DNA of 64,000 bases from Paenibacillus sp. V4I7. GTDB lineage: Bacteria; Bacillota; Bacilli; Paenibacillales; NBRC-103111. The notes under the pieces were generated by a model that was given only the letters and a program-made list of their open reading frames with translations, did no database searches and was not told the DNA's origin. Within the stretch, counting starts at the first letter, position 1, and every line of letters begins with the position of its first letter. The stretch lies in contig NZ_JAUSZD010000002.1 of NCBI RefSeq assembly GCF_030817275.1, forward strand, positions 5,332,001 to 5,396,000, in the 5' to 3' direction. The position numbers and the translations under genes are program-made. Shown here piece by piece: positions 24,425 through 32,619 of this stretch.

Positions 24425-26902
24425 CTAAGGAAGAAGCTCGTAAAAGATCGGCGTTACCTCACTACCCTCATATACATGCAAAATATGGTTCTTATATGCC
24501 TTCATCTCAGATAACGTCGCGATCAAGAAAGCGTGAGAGGCATTCCCTGTTCCAGTTCCTGTCCCTGCCCCTTTCTCTGCTTTAATCCCACCATCCCTAA
24601 CCTGTTCCAAAGTAACATAAGCAAACTGCCCCCAAGGCGCAGCATCCAACCCGATATGCGGATCAATCCAGTAACGAATCTGAAGTCCATGAAACCAAGC
24701 CATCTTCAAAGCCTGCTCGGCAAAAGCCCCCGTTCCATAAAGATGAATGACACATACGCCATCCTCTTTCACCTTTTGGATCGTCTCAAACAGCATCACC
24801 TGGCTGCCGAACCCATCTTGTAGCCGCAAATAGAATGTATATAAATAATACGCAAATCGTATAGTCACAAGACCCTGCGGCCAATTCGCATTCAAAATCG
24901 ACGGCCCATAATTACAGGTATTCAAAAATGCTTCCGGCCCTTGCTCGAACCATTCTTCGGCCACATCTTCACAAATCGGTGCAATGTACTCGGTACAGAA
25001 ATTGTCCTGATGCGTCAAATCCCCCAACAATCTCGCTTCCTCGGGTCTCGGCATATCGAGAACACGGTGCAGCGGCTTGCTCCACTCCACAGGCTGTAGG
25101 GATGCGCGCTGCAATCGCCCCTCTTTCTGCTGTAGCAAATAGGCATAATAACCTTGGAACGCTAAAGCACCTTCTTGACATGCCCGTTTCATCGCATACT
25201 CTTTGTCAGGACGTTTCAGCTCGGCCGTAATCGGCCTGATTTGACCGAGCTCACCTTCAGCATAACGAAGCGTCGAACCGAAATCGCCCATCATGAGCTC
25301 CTCCAAAAAGGCAGGCGTCCTTGCGATACGTTTCCCCTCATCACTTCCCCCGCTACCCGAGCGCAGCATACTACGGATATCCATACCACGCATACTCAGC
25401 TCATCCAGCCGATTAGCGCCAACAGCGAGCAAATGCGTCATTTGCGGCTTATGTCCCGCTAAGCTCACTATTTTTTCTAGTGATTTCTGAATGGTTCCGT
25501 GAAAGCCAATATCGACCGTTACCAACCGTTCAGGCGAACCAAATTCTTGCTTCAAATAACTTACAAAAAGCTGCCTATGCCGCTTCACAGACGCCAAAAT
25601 TTTAGTTTGTATGGGTGCACTTCGTAGAAAACCCCCAATTTGATCATAGATGGAGCTTCCATTTTCACCTACTATATACTTGCAAGTTTCAATTCTTTCC
25701 TCCAAAAATGCTTCAAAATGAAAATGATCGCTTTCTTCGCAGATATCAAGTACCTCGAATAGCTCGCTTATTTTCAAACCGTGAATGCCTAGCAAAAGTG
25801 TTAGCTCATCATCACCAAAGCTCTCCAGTCCCGCCAAAAAAGTAGCTTGTCTGGAAACATAGATCGGCTTTATCTGGAGGTCAACACCTCGAATACGCGC
25901 AGCACTTTCAAGCATCGGGGCTAACAAATAAGCTTCTCTCATTAAAGGATGTACAGTCCGGATGCCCTCATCCACACATTGATCAATGACCCACTCACAC
26001 AGAGCTTGCAAAAATGGTCCAATTACACTGGTACCCAACTTATAAAATACGCGGTCCAGCTCGCCCATTCCAACCGTCATATCCGAGGCTTCTGCTAGCT
26101 TCCGCAGGGACTTCCATTCTGGCAGTACATGTCCATGTCTAACATACTCCCAGTGATGCAAGCTCCCGAAATGTTCAGGAACGACGTTGTAGTGTACGCT
26201 CCTTATTCCTTCTTTGGAGGCACCTTCCACATCTGCGGCTATATTGTCACCAATATGTACAATTTCGTGACTCTCGAGCTGTGGGTAAAGTTCCTTCAAC
26301 CGAGCGAATAAATGCCCCGATGACTTCCCTTCATGCTCCTCCGATGAAACAAGCAGCGTATCTACGCTTAATAGATCTAGACCTGACGACGAAAGAATCC
26401 AGCGCAGCTGCTCGGAGGATAAATACATATCCGATAACAGTGCTACCGGAATCTGCTTGCTTTTACAAGCAGCTAACAATGACGCCACATGCGGGTTCAC
26501 ATAGCAAACTTCCGCCTCAGTCTCGACTTCTATCTGAGCCATCTTGTCCCTGATACAGACCCCTTCCGGCATCTCAGCATAAATGAGTTCCAAAGTAACC
26601 TCGCCAAAGCCCGTTACGGCAGCTTGTCGATCACGGGCATTGTTCTCAGCACGAATCCGCATCTCTTTGAAAGCGGCTGGTGATATGGAAGCCTTCAAGC
26701 AGCCAATACGGTGTGCTTTTTCCGCAACAAGAACAAAAACGTCAGAGGGATTTGCACAAGTACGAAATAATAGCGTATCGAAAATATCCAAACTGAGCAG
26801 CGAAATGGCGTCAATATCACCAATCAAGCCACTTAGAAAGCGATCCTTTTTCCATAAATGAAGATCGGTAAAGCTTATACTTGTATGCGGTACCTCCAGC
26901 AT
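24425..26902 (-). CDS. HAD-superfamily protein linked to glycosyltransferases (COG5610-like)
   Basis: 825 residues. The first 250 form a HAD domain: motif I LDIFDTLLF near 38-46, where the second catalytic Asp of phosphatases is Phe as in some dehalogenases, motif II LLSDMYLS near 157 and motif IV IGDNIAADVEGA near 218. The remaining 570 residues are large and largely unrecognised; they include GFHGTIQKSLEK and a C-terminal Rossmann-like VIHLYGTGAFAEQALK. Similar proteins lie in surface-polysaccharide clusters. A GT2 gene is divergent beside it. Near the C-terminus GTGTGTG is a short simple repeat. AGGAGG precedes the ATG. Confidence 0.75.
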   Translation of the reverse strand: MLEVPHTSISFTDLHLWKKDRFLSGLIGDIDAISLLSLDIFDTLLFRTCANPSDVFVLVAEKAHRIGCLKASISPAAFKEMRIRAENNARDRQAAVTGFGEVTLELIYAEMPEGVCIRDKMAQIEVETEAEVCYVNPHVASLLAACKSKQIPVALLSDMYLSSEQLRWILSSSGLDLLSVDTLLVSSEEHEGKSSGHLFARLKELYPQLESHEIVHIGDNIAADVEGASKEGIRSVHYNVVPEHFGSLHHWEYVRHGHVLPEWKSLRKLAEASDMTVGMGELDRVFYKLGTSVIGPFLQALCEWVIDQCVDEGIRTVHPLMREAYLLAPMLESAARIRGVDLQIKPIYVSRQATFLAGLESFGDDELTLLLGIHGLKISELFEVLDICEESDHFHFEAFLEERIETCKYIVGENGSSIYDQIGGFLRSAPIQTKILASVKRHRQLFVSYLKQEFGSPERLVTVDIGFHGTIQKSLEKIVSLAGHKPQMTHLLAVGANRLDELSMRGMDIRSMLRSGSGGSDEGKRIARTPAFLEELMMGDFGSTLRYAEGELGQIRPITAELKRPDKEYAMKRACQEGALAFQGYYAYLLQQKEGRLQRASLQPVEWSKPLHRVLDMPRPEEARLLGDLTHQDNFCTEYIAPICEDVAEEWFEQGPEAFLNTCNYGPSILNANWPQGLVTIRFAYYLYTFYLRLQDGFGSQVMLFETIQKVKEDGVCVIHLYGTGAFAEQALKMAWFHGLQIRYWIDPHIGLDAAPWGQFAYVTLEQVRDGGIKAEKGAGTGTGTGNASHAFLIATLSEMKAYKNHILHVYEGSEVTPIFYELLP

Positions 26903-27004
26903 TAGAAACCTCCTTAAAGTTTTGCTTATTTATCACTTATATTTGAGAAGTACACCGAAATTGAGGTAAGCTTAAAATACCATAATTCGGAGGTGCGCTT
27001 TTTC

Positions 27005-27820
27005 ATGTCCTATCAGCCCTTAGTGTCCATCATTATCCCTACGTATAATCGCCAAATTGAACTCGCTGAGCTCGCAGAATCATTATACCGCCAAACGTAC
27101 AAAAACTTACAAATCATCATCGTTAACGATTGCGGCCCCTCCGTCGATTTCATTCAGGAATTGTACCCGGAACTGGCTATTCAGATCGTCAATATGCCGC
27201 AAAACTTGAAGCATGTTCATGCACGCAACCGCGGATTGCAAGAGGTAAAAGGCGATTTCATTATGCTCTGTGATGACGACGATCTGCTGCTTCCGATCCA
27301 TATCGAGCGCATGCTGCAAGAAATAGAAGGCTATGATCTTGTCTACCCAGACGTAGAAATTTTCGATTATGTTTATGAAAATAACGCCCGTTCCATCACA
27401 GATCGGTTCGTTTTTGCTTATGAATTCGATGTGCCTGCGATGCGTAGGTTTTCGACCTTCTTTTCTTCCGGCTGTATATTTCGTCCCGAGGTTATCAACG
27501 TTCTGGGCGCTTTTGACACGGAAGTATTTCATTATTGGGACTGGGATTTCTTCTTACGAGCAGCTGAGCAATTCCGTGTGAAACGTGCGCCAATCGCAAG
27601 TGTACTCTATGCCTTCTCGCAGCAAGGCAGCAGCAATATGTCGGGTCAATTAGATAACATGCGTCCTTATTTGGACATGCTCTCAGCCAAGCATCAACTC
27701 GGTGAATTGCCAACGAAAAACTTCTTCCTCCTGCTGGAAGAACCGGAAGTGAAAGCGCGACAAGCAGTGACCGAAATCATCTGGGACGGGAAACCGATTC
27801 GCTCTCGTTTATCCAAATAA
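27005..27820 (+). CDS. Glycosyltransferase family 2
   Basis: 271 residues from ATG 27005; the frame opens at a GTG within the ribosome-binding site itself (GGAGGTG), which is not a credible start. The GT-A fold has SIIIPTYNR near the start and MLCDDDDLLL near 96-105 with the DxD-type metal site. It transfers a sugar from a nucleotide sugar to a surface glycan or protein. It is divergent from the HAD-type gene (about 100 bases between), and the two may work together on one glycan (inference). Confidence 0.88.
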   Translation: MSYQPLVSIIIPTYNRQIELAELAESLYRQTYKNLQIIIVNDCGPSVDFIQELYPELAIQIVNMPQNLKHVHARNRGLQEVKGDFIMLCDDDDLLLPIHIERMLQEIEGYDLVYPDVEIFDYVYENNARSITDRFVFAYEFDVPAMRRFSTFFSSGCIFRPEVINVLGAFDTEVFHYWDWDFFLRAAEQFRVKRAPIASVLYAFSQQGSSNMSGQLDNMRPYLDMLSAKHQLGELPTKNFFLLLEEPEVKARQAVTEIIWDGKPIRSRLSK

Positions 27821-28654
27821 ACTTTTGGCATAGAAGCTTCGAAACTCGCTTGGCGTCATTCCTTCATGTTCTTGAAACCGCTGGTTGAAATAACTCGCGC
27901 TGGCATAACCTGATTCCTTGGCGATGTCTTTGATCGGCCAGTTCTCCTTTTCAATTAAACGCTGCTTAGCGAATTGAATGCGGCAAAGCGTAATGAAGGA
28001 GAGCGGGGTCATCGACATAGCTTTACGAAATAATTTACAGAAATAGTAAGTGCTTACGCCTGTGAGCTCCGCCCATTCTTCCAAGATGAACGGTTCACAG
28101 GCTTTTTGCTGCATCGAGGGAAGTAAGGCGAGAATGCGATCCACGGATTCCATCCCCCGATTTCCCGTTAAAGGCGCCGCATAGCTCATGAATTCGCACA
28201 ATATCTTATACGTCAGTGTCGAGAGATTCGTTGTCCGAAGGATGCTATTCGTCTCCGCCTCCAGCAAAAGCTCATGATACGCTTCTTCAAGCTCATTCCA
28301 TCGCTTTAACGTCCACAAGGTCCGAAGAAATCCTCGCTCCAGCATAAACTCCTTTATATGATTTCCATAAAAATGAACCCACCTTACATCCCATGGATCT
28401 TCCTTCGAGCTGTAGTATTTTTGTTCTTGATATGGAAAATACAGAAAAGCATCCCCTTTTTGAATCGGATACTGTTCCCCCTCAATTTCGACGTACCCTT
28501 TACCTGAAACGATGAAATGCAAGCTAAATGTCTCACATAACCTCTCGGACCGATAGACAGAATGATTCGGGAGATCACGGTACCAGCCAACAGACTCTGG
28601 AAAAATGAAATAAGAAGATTGCTGCAGCCTCGGCAGCATGACATGCCTTTGCAT
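27809..28654 (-). CDS. AraC-family transcription regulator
   Basis: 281 residues from ATG 28654 (GGAGGAG before it; the longer frame to 28717 lacks a signal). An N-terminal cupin-like sugar-binding domain (HFIVSGKGYVEIEGEQYPIQKGDAFLYFPYQE) is followed by two helix-turn-helix units (WAELTGVSTYYFCKLFRKAMS, KDIAKESGYASASYFNQRFQE). It is divergent from the oxidoreductase gene at 28786 and overlaps the end of the GT2 gene by 12 bases. It probably activates the sugar-oxidising genes to its right. Confidence 0.92.
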   Translation of the reverse strand: MQRHVMLPRLQQSSYFIFPESVGWYRDLPNHSVYRSERLCETFSLHFIVSGKGYVEIEGEQYPIQKGDAFLYFPYQEQKYYSSKEDPWDVRWVHFYGNHIKEFMLERGFLRTLWTLKRWNELEEAYHELLLEAETNSILRTTNLSTLTYKILCEFMSYAAPLTGNRGMESVDRILALLPSMQQKACEPFILEEWAELTGVSTYYFCKLFRKAMSMTPLSFITLCRIQFAKQRLIEKENWPIKDIAKESGYASASYFNQRFQEHEGMTPSEFRSFYAKSLFG

Positions 28655-28677
28655 CTTAACTCCTCCTCTTCTAATGA

Positions 28678-28754
28678 CAATATTCCGATACTCGGTGCAA
28701 TATATTATCATATTCATTTTAAATAACTCGTTTTATAATAACAATATACCGTTA
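28678..28754. promoter_or_regulatory. Promoter region with direct repeats, candidate AraC sites
   Basis: CAATATTCCGATA (28678-28690) and CAATATACCGTTA (28742-28754) are close direct repeats 64 bases apart, between the divergent AraC and oxidoreductase genes. TATAAT (28734-28739) with weak -35 TATTCA (28711-28716, 17-base gap) could drive the plus-strand gene. Confidence 0.4.
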
Positions 28755-28785
28755 TCAAATATTTTACAAAAGGAGAAATGCTGTA

Positions 28786-29787
28786 ATGACAAAGCTTCGT
28801 TGGGGGATTTTAGGTTGCGCCAATATAGCCATAAGGGCTTGTATTCCTGGTATCCAGCAGTCTCAGACTGGCATTGTAAGCGCTATTGCCAGCCGCAATC
28901 TGCAGAAGTCACAGGAAACTGCAGCTAAGCTAGATATTCCTAAGGCTTACGGCAGTTATGAAGAATTGATCGAGGATCCAGATATTGATGCCTTATACAT
29001 ACCGCTTCCGAACCATCTGCACAAAGAGTGGACGATTCGTGCTGCCCAGGCTGGTAAGCATGTACTGTGCGAGAAGCCAGCTTCTCTTACGGCGGATGAT
29101 GTTCAAGAAATGGTCACGGCTTGCGAACAAGCAGGTGTGGTTTTTGCCGAAGCTTTCATGTATAGACACCACCCGCGGTACGAGCGGATTAAAGCTATTA
29201 TGGAATCCGGTGAAATCGGTGATATTCGTGGAATTCATGGTGTTTTTACCTTTAGTAACCCTGGTGATAGCAAAAATGTTCGCTACGTTCGTGAATGGGG
29301 TGGCGGTTCGGCCTATGACGTTGGATGTTATCCACTAAGTGCTGCAAGAATGCTGTTGGGCAGGGAACCAGAGGCTGTGACCACTCACGCCTTCTTCTCG
29401 CCGGAGCATGATGATGTCGATATGATGATGTCCGGTTTAGTTGAATTTAGCGGCAATGTCGCGTTAACCTTTGACTGCGGAATGTGGGCAGCTTTCCGTA
29501 ATACGCTCGAAATCGTTGGCGCGCATGGACGTATTGAAGTCCCTTCTGCGTTTGTGACGCCAACAGAGGAATCCGGCAATTTTATCGTCCATGTTAAAAA
29601 TGAACGCCGTGAAGAAAAGGTTCCTTTTCTCAACCAATACGCGCTGCAAGCGGACGACATGGCTTATGCCGCTTGGGGTGAGAGAGCACCTCGCTTCCCA
29701 GCGAGTGATGCTATTAAAAACTTGAAAGTGATCGATGCATGCCTGAAGTCAGCTAGAGATCGCTCACGAATTGTTATTAATCAATAA
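28786..29787 (+). CDS. Gfo/Idh/MocA family oxidoreductase
   Basis: 333 residues. N-terminal dinucleotide fold WGILGCANIA near 6-15, the catalytic segment LCEKPASLT near 94-102 (Lys that binds substrate) and the C-terminal domain with YDVGCYPL near 181-188. The family oxidises or reduces sugars and inositols with NAD(P). AGGAG precedes the ATG. An aldo-keto reductase gene follows 33 bases downstream, and both probably belong to one sugar-derived pathway whose substrate is unknown. Confidence 0.92.
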   Translation: MTKLRWGILGCANIAIRACIPGIQQSQTGIVSAIASRNLQKSQETAAKLDIPKAYGSYEELIEDPDIDALYIPLPNHLHKEWTIRAAQAGKHVLCEKPASLTADDVQEMVTACEQAGVVFAEAFMYRHHPRYERIKAIMESGEIGDIRGIHGVFTFSNPGDSKNVRYVREWGGGSAYDVGCYPLSAARMLLGREPEAVTTHAFFSPEHDDVDMMMSGLVEFSGNVALTFDCGMWAAFRNTLEIVGAHGRIEVPSAFVTPTEESGNFIVHVKNERREEKVPFLNQYALQADDMAYAAWGERAPRFPASDAIKNLKVIDACLKSARDRSRIVINQ

Positions 29788-29820
29788 TCATTCATATAAA
29801 GAAAGCAGGGATGATTTCAT

Positions 29821-30759
29821 ATGAAGCACATTCAGATTAAAGGATTAGATAAACCAGTATCCAAACTGATCATGGGATCTGACTTTTTTAGACTGGATAA
29901 TGGTCAAGAAGTCAGCGAAATCCTCGGGCATTATCTATCTATCGGTGGAAATACGATTGACACAGCCTTCATCTATTGTGGTGGCCAGAGTGAGCAAGCG
30001 CTTGGGATTTGGCTCGATGAAATGGGCAATCGCGATGACATCAATATCTTTACCAAGGGCGCACATCATGATGCTAGCGGGCCCAGAGTGAATGCGGAAG
30101 CAATTCGAAGTGATTTGTTCACCAGTCTCGAGAGACTGCACACTGACTATATTGATCTTTATGCGCTTCATCGCGATGACCCGTCAACACCGGTCGGCGT
30201 TATCCTCGAAGCGCTGAATGAACATGTGGAAGCTGGAAGAATCCGCGCCTTTGGCGGATCCAACTGGACACATGAACGTCTGCAAGAAGCAGCAGATTAT
30301 GCTGAGCAGCATGGTCTAATCGGCTTCAGCTTCAGCAGCCCTAACCTTAGCCTAGCTAAAGCGAACGAGCCATTCTGGGCTGGCTGTGTCTCAACCGATG
30401 AGCAAGCGCTGCGCTGGCATGAAGCCAAGCAGTTCCCACTGCTGTCCTGGTCTTCGCAGGCACGCGGATTTTTCACTGGGCGGTTCACGCCGGAGAACCG
30501 CGAAAACGCCGATCTCGTCCGCGTCTTCTACAGTGACGAGAACTGGACGCGGCTGCGCCGCGCCGAACAGCTGGCGCAGGAAAAAGGCGTCAGCGCGATC
30601 CAAATCGCGCTCGCCTATGTGCTGAGCCAGCCGTTCCCGGCATGCGCCCTCATTGGGCCGCGCAGCGAAGCCGAAATGCTCTCATGCCGTGACGGCGCGC
30701 AGCTTGTGCTGTCTGCGCAGGAGCTGGCATGGCTTGATTTGACCGCAGCGACGGTGTAA
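29821..30759 (+). CDS. Aldo/keto reductase
   Basis: 312 residues with (beta/alpha)8 barrel motifs: GNTIDTAFIYCGGQSE (the catalytic Asp and a Tyr in the place of the family Tyr), TKGAH, and DLYALHRDDPSTPVG with the active-site His. It is probably NADP-dependent. It follows the Gfo/Idh/MocA gene closely with CAGGGATG before the ATG. The 3' third (from about 30460) is GC-rich compared with the rest. Confidence 0.9.
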   Translation: MKHIQIKGLDKPVSKLIMGSDFFRLDNGQEVSEILGHYLSIGGNTIDTAFIYCGGQSEQALGIWLDEMGNRDDINIFTKGAHHDASGPRVNAEAIRSDLFTSLERLHTDYIDLYALHRDDPSTPVGVILEALNEHVEAGRIRAFGGSNWTHERLQEAADYAEQHGLIGFSFSSPNLSLAKANEPFWAGCVSTDEQALRWHEAKQFPLLSWSSQARGFFTGRFTPENRENADLVRVFYSDENWTRLRRAEQLAQEKGVSAIQIALAYVLSQPFPACALIGPRSEAEMLSCRDGAQLVLSAQELAWLDLTAATV

Positions 30760-30799
30760 CAGCTGCGCAACCTTTGCGGCACCGTTTGTGTGCCGCTTG

Positions 30800-30834
30800 A
30801 AGCCCCCCGGCCGATATTGGGCCGGGGGGCTTTG
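30800..30834 (+). terminator. GC-rich terminator hairpin after the aldo-keto reductase
   Basis: GCCCCCCGGCC (30802-30812) pairs with GGCCGGGGGGC (30820-30830), followed by a short TTTG tract. Confidence 0.75.
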
Positions 30835-30865
30835 TGTGCTTGTGGATACTCACCTGCCGGATTTT

Positions 30866-31490
30866 GCTTTTCTGGCACTTTCCACTCAAATAAGAGTCTC
30901 TGAAGACTCTTATTTAGCAAATTGAGCTTAAATTGGATTAAATCCGAGCAAATAAGCGCCTCTAGAAACTGCTATTATTGCTTTTCTTGCACTTTCCACT
31001 CAAATAGGAGTCTCTGGGGACTAATTTAGCAAATTGAGCTTAAATTGGATTAAATCCGAGCAGATAAGAGCCTCTAGAGACTGCTATTTTTGCTTTTCTG
31101 GCACTTTCCACTCAAATAGGAGTATCTGAAGACTCTTATTGGGCAAATTGAGCTTAAATTGGATTAAATCCGAGCAAATAAGCGCCTCTAGAGACTGCTA
31201 TTATCGCTTTTTTGGCACTTTCCGCTCAAATAGGAGTCTCTGGGGACTCTTATTGGGCAAATTGAGCTTAAATTGGATTAAATCCGAGCAAATAAGCGCC
31301 TCTAGAGACTGCTATTTTTGCTTTTCTGGCACTTTCCACTCAAATAGGAGTCTCTGAAGACTCTTATTGGGCAAATTGAGCTTAAATTGGATTAAATCCG
31401 AGCAAATAAGCGCCTCTAGAGACTGCTATTATCGCTTTTCTGGCACTTTCCGCTCAAATAGGAGTCTCTGGGGACTCTTATCTGGCAGAT
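30866..31490. repeat. Tandem array of 114-bp repeats, five full and one partial copy
   Basis: Copies begin at GCTTTTCTGGCACTTTCC-like positions 30866, 30980, 31092, 31206, 31320 and 31434, with a period of 112-114 bases. Each holds two palindromes: one like AATAGGAGTCTCTGGGGACT (continuing CTTATT) and one like AATAAGCGCCTCTAGAGAC (continuing TGCTATT), spaced by nearly invariant AT-rich segments with GGATTAAATCC. Copies differ by single bases, with paired changes in the hairpins (GAAGACTC versus GGGGACTC). The array fills most of the 847-base gap between genes; the rest is terminator at 30800 and promoter DNA before 31607. I see no gene in it. Confidence 0.9.
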
Positions 31491-31606
31491 CATGCTCCTC
31501 GCCACCATTCTTCCACCCATCCGATGGACGGCTTATCCGTTGACATGATAAGATATAAGAAAGCGTTATCTACAGGAAGAATAAGGATCTGCTTTTAGGA
31601 GGTACC

Positions 31607-32362
31607 ATGGGAAAGACAGACATTCGCCGCGATGCGATTATGCAAGCCATTAAAGATAAAGGCTCCATCGCCTTGACCGATATCGTCAAGCAGTTTGCTG
31701 TTTCGGAAGCAACGGCTAGACGGGACCTTGAGATACTCGAACAAGAAAAGCGCTGCATTCGTACCTTTGGAGGCGCCGTGCTTGAAAGCTTGAAGGTCGA
31801 AGTCCCTTTTTTCAACAAAATGGACCTCTACACGGATGAAAAGAAAGAAATCGCCGACAAGGCGCTGCGCTATATTGAAGATGGCGATATCATCGGTTTA
31901 ACCGGCGGTACGACGACGACTTTTATCGCTAAAAAGCTCAACCAATTTAAGAACCTTACCGTTATCACGAATGCGGTTAATATCGCCTATGAGCTGATCG
32001 GAACGCCGGGGCTGCAGCTCATCCTTACTGGCGGGGTGATTCGTACCCAAACCTTCGAGTTGTCGGGACCACTCGCCAATGCAACGTTAGACAATCTCAG
32101 CATTCGCAAAACATTCATGGGTGTGGACGGTGTCTCGTTATCCCGTGGCATGATGATTTATAATGAGCTGGAAGCCGAGACCAATCGGCGCATGATGAAG
32201 CAGTCCATGGAAACTTACCTCGTAGCCGATCATTCCAAGTTCAGCCGCAGCTCCTTGTTTGTCATAGGGGAAGTTCAAGAAACCATAGGTATTATTAGCG
32301 ATTCAGCCATAACACCGGAAATGAAGCATGCTTTCAAGGAAGCCGGAGCACCATTTCTATGA
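31607..32362 (+). CDS. DeoR/GlpR-family transcription regulator
   Basis: 251 residues. Helix-turn-helix IALTDIVKQFAVSEATARRDLEILEQEK near 24-51, then the sensor domain with GLTGGTTTTFIAKKL near 96-110. AGGAGG lies four to five bases before the ATG. It stands alone after the repeat array, so its targets are not evident. The promoter region has a partial cre-like element (31558-31571, two mismatches) and TTGACA near 31540, both weak. Confidence 0.9.
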   Translation: MGKTDIRRDAIMQAIKDKGSIALTDIVKQFAVSEATARRDLEILEQEKRCIRTFGGAVLESLKVEVPFFNKMDLYTDEKKEIADKALRYIEDGDIIGLTGGTTTTFIAKKLNQFKNLTVITNAVNIAYELIGTPGLQLILTGGVIRTQTFELSGPLANATLDNLSIRKTFMGVDGVSLSRGMMIYNELEAETNRRMMKQSMETYLVADHSKFSRSSLFVIGEVQETIGIISDSAITPEMKHAFKEAGAPFL

Positions 32363-32370
32363 AAAAATAA

Positions 32371-32419
32371 AAACGGAGCATCTCGGGTTCATTCCTCCCG
32401 TAATGCTCCGTTTCTTTTT
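32371..32419. terminator. Bidirectional terminator
   Basis: AAACGGAGCAT with CGGG inside pairs with CCCG and ATGCTCCGTTT, followed by TCTTTTTA. It serves the DeoR gene (+) and the ybdD gene (-). Confidence 0.85.
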
Positions 32420-32420
32420 A

Positions 32421-32615
32421 TTAACAGCAGCGATTAATTTTTCCGCTTTCATAACGTTCATGAAGGGAAAGCATGTAAAACTCCTTTTCCGTCAAAGGTT
32501 TATCATCTGGATGATGATCCTGTTGATGCTTCAAGTATCTTTCATAGTCTGGGATATTGAAAATGACCTTTATTGTCGTGTTAACCTTCTTTGTAAAACT
32601 CGTAATTGTTTTCAT
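32421..32615 (-). CDS. ybdD: YbdD/YjiX-family small protein
   Basis: 64 residues from ATG 32615 (GGAG nine bases before). It has the family's NIPDYERYLKHQQDHHPDD core and ends in CC. In enteric bacteria YbdD/YjiX is encoded right after CstA/BtsT and affects that transporter; here it lies 5 bases after the cstA stop, so the pair is kept. The exact role is unknown. Confidence 0.88.
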   Translation of the reverse strand: MKTITSFTKKVNTTIKVIFNIPDYERYLKHQQDHHPDDKPLTEKEFYMLSLHERYESGKINRCC

Positions 32616-32619
32616 GGCA

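Noticed and set aside
31139-31357. Open frame of 72 codons in the repeat array
   Set aside because: It exists because the unit is a multiple of three; it has no start signal and is just repeated sequence.
30866-31490. Repeat array as CRISPR
   Set aside because: Unit of 114 bases without unique spacers.
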